Under the pieces are notes generated by a model. The model was not told the DNA's origin. It saw nothing but the letters and a program-made list of their open reading frames with translations, and searched no databases. Positions 1 through 7,525 of a stretch of 64,000 nt of DNA are shown here, in pieces. The position numbers were made by a program, and so were the translations under genes. Positions within the stretch are counted from its first letter, which is position 1. Each line of letters begins with the position of its first letter. This DNA comes from CALKJP01 sp046299555 (lineage in GTDB: Bacteria; Bacteroidota; Bacteroidia; JACCXN01): contig JBKBHS010000001.1 in assembly GCA_046299555.1 (NCBI GenBank), positions 124,001-188,000 of the forward strand, given 5' to 3'.

Positions 1-1
1 A

Positions 2-1696
2 AGTAATCCCCCTATTTTATTATTAGGATTTAATACAACCAATGCCACATGTAACGGTTCAAGTACAGGAGCTATTGATTTAAATGTTCAGGGAGGAACT
101 CCTCCTTACAACTATTTGTGGAGCAATGGCGCTCAAACACAAGACATCAGTAATATTCCGGCTGGTAATTACTCTGTAACTGTAAGCGATACTAATAATT
201 GTAGTGCTGCTTTAGCAATAAATGTTAGTGAACCGGCTCCACTTAGCATAGCACTTGATAGCATAACACATTTACTTTGCAATGGAACAGCAAATGGAGG
301 GATTGATATTTCAGTTACTGGAGGTACATTGCCTTATACATATAGTTGGGATAATGGGGCTACATCCCAAGATTTAAGCGGTTTATCAGGAGGTACATAT
401 ACAGTAATCGTAAGCGATTTCTTTAATTGTTCAGCTTCACAAAGCTACACTGTAAACGAACCAAGTGCCATCGAAATAAATATAACAACAACTCCTGCCG
501 ATTGTGGATTTAACAATGGTTCAGCTGTAGCAACGGTAAGTGGTGGTACTCCGGGCTATTCTTACTTATGGAATACAACACCTCCACAAACTTCGCTTAA
601 TGCAAATCAATTAGCTGCAGGAGGCTATTCATTTCAAGTAACCGACCAAAATGGATGTATTGCTTCTGAATCTGCCATTATTACAAGCATTGGTGGACCT
701 ATCATTTCGCTTGATTCTATATTACATTCAAAATGCGCTACATTATTTAATGATACCGTAATTTCCTATACCAATGATGGAGCAATATATATTTCAGTTA
801 CAGGAGCTACACCTCCATACACCTATCAATGGAGCAGTGGCCAAACAACTCAGGATATTACAAACTTATTACCTGGAAATTATTTAGTAACAGTACGCGA
901 TGTAAACTTTTGCTTATCTACTTTAAGTTTTACCATTAACGGCCCTGCTCCTTTAATTTTTGATGTTACAACAACAGATGTATTATGCAATGGACAAAGC
1001 AATGGAGCCATTGATTTAACGGTTAGTGGCGGAACACCTCCATATACTTATTTCTGGAATAAAGGTGGAAATTTAATTGCTCAAACTCAAGATTTAAATA
1101 ATATTACTGCAGGAACCTATGTGCTTCAATTAAACGATGGTAATAATTGTATCAGAGGAGCAAGTGTAACGATTGGAACACAATCAACCCCCATCATAAT
1201 TGGGTTGAATGAAAAAAGAGATGAAAGCTGTGATGGGAAATCTGATGGAAAATTAGATGTTTCTGTTAGCGGAGGTACAAGTCCATACACATTTAATTGG
1301 TCAAATCAAGCAACTACACAAAGTATTGCTGATATTCCAAAAGGCAATTACACTTTAAATGTTACCGATGCTTTAGGTTGTACAGCCACTCAAAGTTTTA
1401 TTGTTGGTGTTAAAGGAGCTTGCACCGATATAAATATTCCAAATTCATTTAGCCCTAATGGCGATGGTATAAATGACAAATGGATTATTCGCAACCTGGA
1501 TAAATTTGCTCAAAATACTGTTGAAATATATAACCGGTGGGGGCAATTAATTTTTAGTACAAATGGCTATGATGATTCAAATGCATGGGACGGGACATTT
1601 AACGGAGAACCCGTTTCATCTGCGGTTTACTATTACTTTATCAATTTAGGAAATGGTACAGATATATTTAAAGGGACTGTAACTGTAGTACGTTAA
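2..1696 (+). CDS. SprB-repeat adhesin with CHU_C C-terminal domain (5' partial)
   Basis: The reading frame is open from base 2, so the gene begins before the window; 564 residues are visible. They are a string of about six SprB-type repeats, each with a C-N-G start, a G-G-T-P-P-Y-T-Y core followed by W, and a closing G-x-Y-x-V-x-V-x-D. They end in a gliding-motility-associated C-terminal domain (CHU_C, from about base 1432) with N-S-F-S-P-N-G-D-G-I-N-D and Y-N-R-W-G. In this family the CHU_C tail directs export by the type IX secretion system (T9SS) and the repeats form a long surface adhesin. The PorP/SprF gene 24 bp downstream is the usual partner. Surface location is inferred from family knowledge. 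Confidence 0.9.
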   Translation, partial: SNPPILLLGFNTTNATCNGSSTGAIDLNVQGGTPPYNYLWSNGAQTQDISNIPAGNYSVTVSDTNNCSAALAINVSEPAPLSIALDSITHLLCNGTANGGIDISVTGGTLPYTYSWDNGATSQDLSGLSGGTYTVIVSDFFNCSASQSYTVNEPSAIEINITTTPADCGFNNGSAVATVSGGTPGYSYLWNTTPPQTSLNANQLAAGGYSFQVTDQNGCIASESAIITSIGGPIISLDSILHSKCATLFNDTVISYTNDGAIYISVTGATPPYTYQWSSGQTTQDITNLLPGNYLVTVRDVNFCLSTLSFTINGPAPLIFDVTTTDVLCNGQSNGAIDLTVSGGTPPYTYFWNKGGNLIAQTQDLNNITAGTYVLQLNDGNNCIRGASVTIGTQSTPIIIGLNEKRDESCDGKSDGKLDVSVSGGTSPYTFNWSNQATTQSIADIPKGNYTLNVTDALGCTATQSFIVGVKGACTDINIPNSFSPNGDGINDKWIIRNLDKFAQNTVEIYNRWGQLIFSTNGYDDSNAWDGTFNGEPVSSAVYYYFINLGNGTDIFKGTVTVVR

Positions 1697-1720
1697 AATT
1701 AAAATGAGAAAGTAAAAACT

Positions 1721-2683
1721 ATGAAAAAAATATCTATCATACTTATTGCAATGTTTGGATTTGAGGCCTTTGCACAGCAATTGCCTTATTACAGTCAATA
1801 CATGTTTAATCCTTACATTATAAATCCTGCAGCAGCCGGAACAAGCGATTTTAATCCAATTGCCATTGGAGTAAAAAACCAATGGATTGGCTTAGACAAT
1901 GCTCCAAGAACTCAAATAATAAGTGGAAATGCCTTAATAAATAATAAAATGGCTGCCGGTGGAATTATTTACAGTGATAAAACCGGACCCATGAGCCGCT
2001 TAGGAGCACAAGCCTCTTATGCTTATCATTTACCTGTTACCGAAGGTGGAGCAAAATTATCGTTTGGAATATCAGGTATAATTTATCAAACATTGTTGGA
2101 CAAAACAGGTCTTACAACCGACCAGCCCGGCGATATAGCCATACAAAGCGGCAACGATAGAGCCATAGCTCCCGATGCTACTTTTGGAATGTATTTTTAC
2201 AACACAAAATATTATGTTGGTATATCAGTTCCACAGCTTATCGAAAGCAAATTAAAATACAGCGGTACAGGTAGTGCAGAAAATAAACTAAACAGACACT
2301 ATTTCTTTACGGCAGGCTATCGATATGGTTTTAAAGATCATTTTGTATTTGAACCATCGTTTTTAGTAAAATATGTTAATGGCGCACCGATACAATATGA
2401 TTTAAACGGCAAATTACATTATAAAGAATTTATTTGGGGAGGTATTTCTTATAGAAATCAAGAAAGCGTAATTCCAATGATTGGAATAAACTATAACCAA
2501 TTGAGTTTGGGTTTTGCATATGATGTTACCTTAAGTAATTTAAGAACTCACACCTCCGGCTCTATGGAATTGTTTTTTGCATTTAATTTTAACCGTAAGA
2601 AAAAGGATATTATTCCTGTTATTGAAGTTGGTAAAGGCGAAGAAGAAAACAAAGAACCAGCTAAAGACAACATTGGGCAATAG
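1721..2683 (+). CDS. PorP/SprF family type IX secretion outer-membrane protein
   Basis: A 320-residue protein with a cleavable signal peptide (M-K-K-I-S-I-I to F-A-Q-Q, about residues 1-18) followed at once by L-P-Y-Y-S-Q-Y-M-F-N-P-Y-I-I-N-P-A-A-A-G, the hallmark start of the PorP/SprF family. The rest alternates aromatic and polar residues as expected for an outer-membrane beta barrel, with a charged C-terminal tail after about residue 290. Family members anchor or present CHU_C-bearing adhesins at the surface, SprF for SprB being the model. It lies 24 bp after the adhesin and is very likely co-transcribed with it, so the two are probably a dedicated pair. Confidence 0.9.
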   Translation: MKKISIILIAMFGFEAFAQQLPYYSQYMFNPYIINPAAAGTSDFNPIAIGVKNQWIGLDNAPRTQIISGNALINNKMAAGGIIYSDKTGPMSRLGAQASYAYHLPVTEGGAKLSFGISGIIYQTLLDKTGLTTDQPGDIAIQSGNDRAIAPDATFGMYFYNTKYYVGISVPQLIESKLKYSGTGSAENKLNRHYFFTAGYRYGFKDHFVFEPSFLVKYVNGAPIQYDLNGKLHYKEFIWGGISYRNQESVIPMIGINYNQLSLGFAYDVTLSNLRTHTSGSMELFFAFNFNRKKKDIIPVIEVGKGEEENKEPAKDNIGQ

Positions 2684-2817
2684 ATTTCAACTGTATATAT
2701 ATATTGCTGCTATTTGTATAATAGCGGTTTAATAATTCTATTAAAAACATTTACTGTGCCTAGCTATACGCGAAGTTTGTTTAAGCACAGGCAGGCTTTT
2801 GTTTCATGTCTTTCTGT

Positions 2818-2840
2818 TTTTGTAAACTATGTTTACAAAA
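2818..2840. promoter_or_regulatory. Perfect 10-bp inverted repeat, operator-like
   Basis: TTTTGTAAAC, then TAT, then GTTTACAAAA: perfect arms with a 3-bp spacer and no following T-run. The short spacer suggests a protein-binding palindrome more than an RNA hairpin. The arms resemble BirA half sites, but BirA operators have a much longer spacer. The regulator is unknown. Confidence 0.4.
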
Positions 2841-2999
2841 CGTAAAATTTTATATGTGCATTAGAAGTCTTTAGCAAATAAAGATATTAAGCAAAGTTTA
2901 ACTGAAAAGTCAGACAAAAGCACAGCTTTATACTTACAGGGGATTAACATGTATTGATTTTTTATGATTAAATATTAAATTTTGAAATAACAAAAAAGG

Positions 3000-3013
3000 C
3001 TGATATTTATCAG
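3000..3013. promoter_or_regulatory. FNR/Crp-type palindrome upstream of the sigma gene
   Basis: CTGATATTTATCAG fits TGAT-N4-ATCA, the core recognised by FNR/Crp-family regulators, and is a perfect 14-bp palindrome apart from the central two bases. It lies 113 bp before the sigma-factor start. A repeated T-A-T-C-A-G-A-C half occurs at 3051-3058. Three sites of the same form occur at 31002-31186. Confidence 0.4.
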
Positions 3014-3029
3014 ACCTATACAACCAAAA

Positions 3030-3116
3030 ATGGGTGTAAAAGAAGGATTTTATCAGACATATATGCAAGTTACAGGCAATTTTACCGAACCGCAAACAAA
3101 AACCGAGCAGATATAA
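3030..3116 (+). CDS. Possible 28-residue leader ORF
   Basis: ATG at 3030 opens a 28-codon frame (starting M-G-V-K-E-G-F-Y-Q-T and ending T-E-Q-I) that stops 9 bp before the ATG of the sigma-factor gene. The spacing would suit translational coupling or a leader peptide. There is no recognisable domain, no clear ribosome-binding site and no second copy to compare, so chance is quite possible. Confidence 0.25.
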   Translation: MGVKEGFYQTYMQVTGNFTEPQTKTEQI

Positions 3117-3125
3117 AAAAGTAGT

Positions 3126-3680
3126 ATGACAACTAAAATTATAGACGACTTAAAAGGCGAAAATAACAATGCTTTCGGACGACTCTACAAAGAGTATTTC
3201 GGAATGGTAAACCGTTTTGTAACCAACAACAACGGACGGAAAGATGATGCCGAAGACGTTTTTCAAGACACAATGCTTGTTTTGGTGGAGAAATTGCGTC
3301 AAGACAATTTTCAACTAACTGCCTCTATCAAAACCTATATTATGGCAATCGCTAAAAATCTTTGGTTAAAGCGTTTGCGAAATTCTTACAGGGAAATTGA
3401 ATTTACTGACCTTCACAACAACAAATTTTTTGAAGAAATAAACTTTGCCATTGAGCAAGAAAAAACCTATTGGGACAAGTTGCAAAACTATATGCACAAG
3501 ATAACCGAGCATTGCAAAGGACTTATTCACGACCTATTTTTTAAACAGAAAGCCATTGAGCAGATTCAACAAGAATATGGTTACTCAACCAAACACAACG
3601 CTCAAAATCAAAAACATAAGTGTATGGAACAAATCCGAAAAGTAAAGGAACAAGAAGAAAAAAAACAATTTAATGGGTGA
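3126..3680 (+). CDS. ECF-like sigma-70 family RNA polymerase sigma factor
   Basis: A 184-residue protein with region 2 at about residues 12-80 (F-G-R-L-Y-K-E-Y-F then D-D-A-E-D-V-F-Q-D-T, with the acidic D-A-E-D core typical of region 2.2) and a region 4-like helix-turn-helix at about 125-175 (I-E-Q-I-Q-Q-E-Y-G-Y-S). The size is normal for an extracytoplasmic-function sigma factor. No anti-sigma gene is adjacent, which is unusual. Its stop codon overlaps the first of three identically spaced promoter-like motifs (3673-3702, 4571-4600, 8540-8569). I infer that it transcribes the downstream stress genes; its own inducer is not visible. Confidence 0.85.
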   Translation: MTTKIIDDLKGENNNAFGRLYKEYFGMVNRFVTNNNGRKDDAEDVFQDTMLVLVEKLRQDNFQLTASIKTYIMAIAKNLWLKRLRNSYREIEFTDLHNNKFFEEINFAIEQEKTYWDKLQNYMHKITEHCKGLIHDLFFKQKAIEQIQQEYGYSTKHNAQNQKHKCMEQIRKVKEQEEKKQFNG

Positions 3681-3702
3681 TTTTTACGGTTTATTGGTAT
3701 AA
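3673..3702 (+). promoter_or_regulatory. Putative ECF promoter A (ahead of merTP)
   Basis: TGGGTGA (3673-3679), 12 bp, then ATTGGTATAAA (3692-3702). It does not match the ordinary Bacteroidota TTTG/TAnnTTTG promoter. The same two blocks with the same 12-bp gap recur at 4571-4600 (18 of 18 block positions) and at 8540-8569 (16 of 18). The true merTP start lies 33 bp downstream. Confidence 0.6.
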
Positions 3703-3735
3703 ATGCGATATATCGTAAACATAAATTTTCAGAAG

Positions 3736-4335
3736 ATGAAATCAGAAAACAAACTTTTGGGTGCAGGGTTTATGACCGCAATTGCAGCCTCTCTTTGTTG
3801 CATTTCACCCGTTTTAGCACTTGTTGCAGGGACAAGCGGCCTTGCCTCTACTTTTTCTTGGCTTGAACCTGCAAGACCTTACTTTATCGGCTTGACCATT
3901 TTGGTACTTGGTTTCGCTTGGTATCAAAAACTAAAACCTAAAAAACAAATAGACTGCAATTGTGAAACAGACGAGAAACCGAAATTCACTCAAAGCAAAA
4001 TGTTTTTAGGAATTGTAACCGCATTTGCAATTTTTATGCTTGCCTTTCCATACTATTCAAGCATTTTTTATCCAAAGACAGAAAAGCAAATCATAGTAGT
4101 TGATAAATCCAATATTCAAAAAGTTGAGTTTACAATTAGCGGAATGACTTGTGCCAGCTGCGAAGAGCACGTTAATCACGAAGTGAATAAATTATCAGGC
4201 GTAATCAATTCAACAGCGTCATATAAAAACGGAAACGCTATCATAGAATTTGACAATTCAAAAATTTCAACCACCGAAATTGAAAAAGCCATTAACTCAA
4301 CAGGATATTCAGTAACCAACAAAAAAGAAAATTAA
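3736..4335 (+). CDS. merTP: MerTP fusion: mercuric transport protein with HMA domain
   Basis: A 199-residue fusion. The MerT-like part has membrane helices at about 10-32, 48-64 and 88-108, with the vicinal cysteine pair C21-C22 in helix 1 and a cytoplasmic C74-N-C76. The C-terminal heavy-metal-associated (MerP-like) domain at about 128-197 has G-M-T-C139-A-S-C142. In this family cysteine pairs hand Hg(II) across the inner membrane. I chose ATG 3736 over ATG 3703: it gives the family's usual start (M-K-x-E-N-K-L-L-G) and leaves room for promoter A. No mercuric reductase or MerR is in view, so mercury as the true substrate is not certain. Confidence 0.88.
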   Translation: MKSENKLLGAGFMTAIAASLCCISPVLALVAGTSGLASTFSWLEPARPYFIGLTILVLGFAWYQKLKPKKQIDCNCETDEKPKFTQSKMFLGIVTAFAIFMLAFPYYSSIFYPKTEKQIIVVDKSNIQKVEFTISGMTCASCEEHVNHEVNKLSGVINSTASYKNGNAIIEFDNSKISTTEIEKAINSTGYSVTNKKEN

Positions 4336-4336
4336 G

Positions 4337-4549
4337 ATGAAAATCACATTACAATCAACCATTACTTGTCCAAACTGCGGACATAAAAAAGAAGAAACGA
4401 TGCCGACAGATGCTTGTCAGTTTTTCTATCAATGCGAAAACTGTAAACAAGTTTTACGCCCCAATCAAGGCGACTGCTGTGTGTATTGTAGTTTCGGAAC
4501 GGTGGCTTGTCCTTCAATTCAAGAGAAAAATGACTGTTGTAAAAAATAA
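4337..4549 (+). CDS. GDCCVxC-domain small protein
   Basis: A 70-residue cysteine-rich protein with C11-P-N-C14, C33-E-N-C36, the signature G-D-C47-C48-V-Y-C51, and a C-terminal C-C pair. Homologues are annotated as GDCCVxC domain-containing (seleno)proteins and are commonly found beside merTP in Bacteroidota. In some relatives the first signature Cys is selenocysteine; here it is a plain TGC codon. The start is 1 bp after the merTP stop, so the two are co-transcribed and probably coupled. A role in binding soft metals or passing them on from MerTP is plausible but not shown. Confidence 0.85.
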   Translation: MKITLQSTITCPNCGHKKEETMPTDACQFFYQCENCKQVLRPNQGDCCVYCSFGTVACPSIQEKNDCCKK

Positions 4550-4570
4550 TTGGATTTTTTTTCACTTGCT

Positions 4571-4600
4571 TGGGTGATAAAATTAGACCATTGGTATAAA
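4571..4600 (+). promoter_or_regulatory. Putative ECF promoter B (ahead of YceI)
   Basis: TGGGTGA (4571-4577), 12 bp, then ATTGGTATAAA (4590-4600). Both blocks are identical to promoter A, while the 12-bp gap and the flanks differ, as expected for a selected site and not a copied segment. The YceI start lies 50 bp downstream; no gene lies between. Confidence 0.6.
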
Positions 4601-4650
4601 GGTATGGTTCGCTAATAGTGGCAACTATAACCTTAAAATTTTATTATACA

Positions 4651-5253
4651 ATGGTTTCAAAAATCAAAAAAATCGGATTTGCAGTTTTATTAACTGTTTT
4701 TGGTGCTCTCACAGCAAACGCACAAGAAGCTACAAAGTGGAAATTAGACAAGTCGCACACTTCTGTTAATTTCTCTATCAATCACTTCTTTTCTGCCGTA
4801 ACGGGTAAGTTTACAAGTTTTGATGGCGATTTCTATTTTGACCCTAACAATCTTCAGGGGAGTAAAGCAGAATTTACTATTGCTGTAAAAAGTGTAAACA
4901 CAGACGACAGCAAAAGAGACAATCATTTGCAATCGGCGGATTTCTTTGATGCAAAAAAATATCCAAATATGACTTTCAAATCAACAAAAATTGAAAGCAA
5001 ATCAGAAAAGGAATATTTGGTTCACGGCAAACTAACCATTAAAGACAAAACCAAAGATGTGGTATTGCCAATGAAAATAACAGGCGAAATGGAACACCCC
5101 ATGATGAAAGGCACTTTAATTTTAGGACTTGTTATTGAGACAACAATCAACAGAACAGAATTTGGCGTAGGCACAGGAAATTGGGCAGCTACAATGGTAG
5201 TAGGTGATGAAGTAAAAATTCATATTCCTATGGAATTAAATCGCAAAAAATAA
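4651..5253 (+). CDS. YceI family periplasmic lipid-binding protein
   Basis: A 200-residue protein with a signal peptide (about 1-24, ending A-N-A-Q) and a YceI lipocalin-like barrel: W-K-L-D-K-S-H-T-S-V-N-F near the start, a central D-x-K-K-Y-P-N-M-T-F-K-S motif, and the late N-R-T-E-F-G-V-G strand. YceI proteins bind long isoprenoids or amphiphiles in the periplasm and are often stress-induced. ATG 4651 is preferred over the GTG at 4618 because it begins the signal peptide directly. Its stop overlaps the thioredoxin start (TAATG), which indicates translational coupling. It is the first gene after promoter B. Confidence 0.88.
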   Translation: MVSKIKKIGFAVLLTVFGALTANAQEATKWKLDKSHTSVNFSINHFFSAVTGKFTSFDGDFYFDPNNLQGSKAEFTIAVKSVNTDDSKRDNHLQSADFFDAKKYPNMTFKSTKIESKSEKEYLVHGKLTIKDKTKDVVLPMKITGEMEHPMMKGTLILGLVIETTINRTEFGVGTGNWAATMVVGDEVKIHIPMELNRKK

Positions 5254-5699
5254 TGAAGAATTTAATTTATATAGCATTTTCAGCCATCGTGATGATAGCT
5301 GCTTATGCCTTTGAAAATCCCCAAGTGGATTTCAAAGCCGACACAAAAGAAGGTATCCAATTTCATAAAGGAACTTGGGATGAAGCCTTGCAACTTGCCA
5401 AAAAAGAAAACAAATTGATTTTCTTGGACATTTACGCTACTTGGTGTGGACCTTGTAAAAAGTTAAAAGCAAAAACTTTTTCAAACGCAGAAGTTGGAAA
5501 ATTCTACAATCAAAACTTTGTAAATGTTGCCTTTGACGGAGAGCAAGGAGACGGAGCAATGCTGATGCAGAAGTACAACTTACAAAGTTTTCCTTCTTTA
5601 CTTTTTATAGATGGAAACGGAAAAGTAATTGCAAAAACAGTTGGTTATCACAATCCCGATGAACTTATTGAATTGGGGCAACAACTCCTTAAAAACTAA
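5253..5699 (+). CDS. Exported thioredoxin-family protein
   Basis: A 148-residue protein with an N-terminal hydrophobic signal (about 2-19) and a thioredoxin fold at about 36-146. The active site W-C65-G-P-C68-K is intact and the cis-proline loop reads S-F-P-S-L-L-F. The CGPC motif points to a reducing thioredoxin, here facing the periplasm. It overlaps the YceI stop by one base and is followed 3 bp later by an AhpC/TSA-like protein, which it may reduce. The spacing shows one operon; the partnership is inferred. Confidence 0.88.
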   Translation: MKNLIYIAFSAIVMIAAYAFENPQVDFKADTKEGIQFHKGTWDEALQLAKKENKLIFLDIYATWCGPCKKLKAKTFSNAEVGKFYNQNFVNVAFDGEQGDGAMLMQKYNLQSFPSLLFIDGNGKVIAKTVGYHNPDELIELGQQLLKN

Positions 5700-5702
5700 A
5701 CC

Positions 5703-6308
5703 ATGAAAACATTTCTTAAATCAATCTTTGGTATTCTTTGCTTTTGCTGTTCTTCAAACGCAATTGCACAGATACCTGAAAACGCCGAAGACATTAGTCC
5801 TTTGCTAATTGGAGAGACTGTCCCAAAGACAACTCTACAAGATGCGGAAGGCAGACAAGTAGAACTTGGAACAATTTTGAGCAAAAAGCCAACCGTTTTA
5901 GTGTTCTATCGTGGCGGTTGGTGTCCTTATTGTAATGTTCAACTTTCGGGCTTAGCTAAAATTGAAAAAGAAATTTTAGATTTAGGCTATCAAATCATAG
6001 CTATTAGTCCGGACGACTACCAAAACCTTGAAGCAACCCAAAGCAAAGACAGTATTCATTATACCCTACTTTCTGACCCGGATGCAAAGTTTATTCAGCA
6101 AGTAGGTATAGGTTTCAAAACCCCACTAATGCTAAAAGGCTTCATCGCAAGCAAAGGACAGAAAGGAAAAACTTCTGAAATTATGCCAGTACCTACGGTT
6201 ATGATTTTGGATAAAGAGGGTAAAATTCTTTTTGAATATATCAACCCTAATTATAAAGAAAGAATTAGTAGCGAAATGTTATTGGCAGTTTTGAAAACTT
6301 TGAAATGA
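5703..6308 (+). CDS. AhpC/TSA-family peroxiredoxin-like protein
   Basis: A 201-residue exported protein: signal peptide about 1-22 (ending A-I-A-Q), then a redoxin fold with V-L-V-F-Y-R-G-G-W-C74-P-Y-C77-N. The C-P-Y-C pair in place of the T-P-x-C peroxidatic motif of classical AhpC places it in the peroxiredoxin-like branch, so disulfide exchange or peroxide reduction are both possible. It lies 3 bp after the CGPC thioredoxin. Together they look like a periplasmic thiol/peroxide pair in the promoter B operon. Confidence 0.85.
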   Translation: MKTFLKSIFGILCFCCSSNAIAQIPENAEDISPLLIGETVPKTTLQDAEGRQVELGTILSKKPTVLVFYRGGWCPYCNVQLSGLAKIEKEILDLGYQIIAISPDDYQNLEATQSKDSIHYTLLSDPDAKFIQQVGIGFKTPLMLKGFIASKGQKGKTSEIMPVPTVMILDKEGKILFEYINPNYKERISSEMLLAVLKTLK

Positions 6309-6309
6309 T

Positions 6310-6798
6310 ATGTTAGTTCAAGAATTAAAATCTACGTTACTTAGTTTATCAAATGCTTTATCAGCGTTAGATAACAAGGACTACACACAAACTATTTGCA
6401 GTTTAGAGGGCAACAGCATAGGTGCTCACACCCGACATATTATAGAGTTTGTGCAATGTTTGGTTGAACAGTATCATTGCAACTGCATCAACTATGATTT
6501 AAGAAAAAGAAATTTACAAATTGAAATTTCAAAAGACTTCGCACAAGCTACACTTATTGAGTTAGTTGATAAATTGCCTACATACGACAAAATACTACAA
6601 CTTTCGTTTACAAATTATGATGGAAAACGCTCAACTGTCAGTACCACTTATTTTAGAGAAGTGGTTTATAATATAGAGCATTGCATTCATCATCAGGCTT
6701 TGATAAAAGTAGCATTTATTGAGTTAGAAAAAGTCCATTTGATAGACGCTTTTTTTGGAGTTGCACCTTCTACCATATTGGCAAAACAAAATTCTTAG
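6310..6798 (+). CDS. DinB-like four-helix protein
   Basis: A 162-residue, mostly helical cytoplasmic protein of the DinB/YfiT-like superfamily. Candidate metal ligands sit at the usual places: S-I-G-A-H-T-R-H in the second helix and N-I-E-H-C-I-H-H-Q near the end. Family members are metal-dependent and include thiol (bacillithiol or mycothiol) transferases, although many are uncharacterised. It starts 1 bp after the peroxiredoxin-like gene and stops 4 bp before the NRDE gene. A thiol-linked role would fit the context but is an inference. Confidence 0.75.
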   Translation: MLVQELKSTLLSLSNALSALDNKDYTQTICSLEGNSIGAHTRHIIEFVQCLVEQYHCNCINYDLRKRNLQIEISKDFAQATLIELVDKLPTYDKILQLSFTNYDGKRSTVSTTYFREVVYNIEHCIHHQALIKVAFIELEKVHLIDAFFGVAPSTILAKQNS

Positions 6799-6802
6799 CT
6801 AA

Positions 6803-7525
6803 ATGTGTACTTTACTATTCAATAAATTTAAAAACTCAATAGTCTTCACCTCCAACAGAGATGATAATATATTGAGAAATGCAACCGAATTTGAAAAAAT
6901 AAACCACCAAAATTATCAAATTTTTTACCCCAAAGATAAGTTAAAAGGTGGAACTTGGCTGGCTTTTGACTCACGGGGCAATGTAGCGATTTTACTCAAT
7001 GGCTGCGATGAAAAACATATCAAGATGCCCTATCACACCAGCAGTAGAGGGTATATCGCCATTGATTTTTTAAAAATGAATGTAAGCGTTTCCGAATTTG
7101 CCCATCAATATTGTTTCAAATCCTTTGAACCGTTCACGTTGGTTGTTTTGAAAAATGGGCAATTACAAGAATTAAAATGGAACGATAAGGAAAATGTAAT
7201 CACTGTTTTTGAAAATATTCCAGAAAATAAAATTTGGTCAAGTGTTACGCTTTACGACAAAGAAAACCGCGAAAAAAGAGCAGCAATTTTCGCTGATTTT
7301 ATTAAGAATGTTGAAATTAACACAACCGCTTTGTTTGAATTATTATCCACAAAAAAGGATGATTTAGAAAATGGTTTTTACATAAATCGTTCTTGTTTGC
7401 AAACACTAACAACATCACAAATCGAATTATTACAAAACGAAATTCGCTTCAAAGTCTTCAATCATATTTCAAAAGAATATACACACATTAACATTTCTAC
7501 CAATGAGGTCTTGGTTTCACAATAA
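6803..7525 (+). CDS. NRDE-family protein (TANGO2-like)
   Basis: A 240-residue protein beginning M-C-T-L-L-F, with the NRDE-family signature in the form S-N-R-D-D at residues 17-21. The conserved N-terminal Cys after Met resembles Ntn-type hydrolases, but catalysis in the NRDE/TANGO2 family is not established; the eukaryotic relative has been linked to lipid or haem handling. No signal peptide is seen. Its last 23 bp overlap the next gene in another frame, which implies tight coupling with the ATP-grasp protein. Confidence 0.8.
   Translation: MCTLLFNKFKNSIVFTSNRDDNILRNATEFEKINHQNYQIFYPKDKLKGGTWLAFDSRGNVAILLNGCDEKHIKMPYHTSSRGYIAIDFLKMNVSVSEFAHQYCFKSFEPFTLVVLKNGQLQELKWNDKENVITVFENIPENKIWSSVTLYDKENREKRAAIFADFIKNVEINTTALFELLSTKKDDLENGFYINRSCLQTLTTSQIELLQNEIRFKVFNHISKEYTHINISTNEVLVSQ

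Larger units (their letters stand above)
2684..3125. other. 442-bp intergenic region before the accessory block
   Basis: No long gene is present. The stretch contains a 10-bp perfect inverted repeat (2818-2840), an FNR/Crp-like palindrome (3000-3013), a second T-A-T-C-A-G-A-C half site (3051-3058), and a possible 28-residue ORF (3030-3116) just ahead of the sigma-factor gene. It marks the change from adhesin genes to the accessory block, so the left junction of any inserted element probably lies here. I saw no clear direct repeat matching the right end near 9750-9950. Confidence 0.6.

Noticed and set aside
2818..2840. BirA biotin operator
   Set aside because: The half sites resemble it but the 3-bp spacer is far shorter than in BirA operators, and no biotin gene is near.
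4337..4549. Selenoprotein form of the GDCCVxC protein
   Set aside because: The signature cysteines are TGC/TGT codons with no in-frame TGA.
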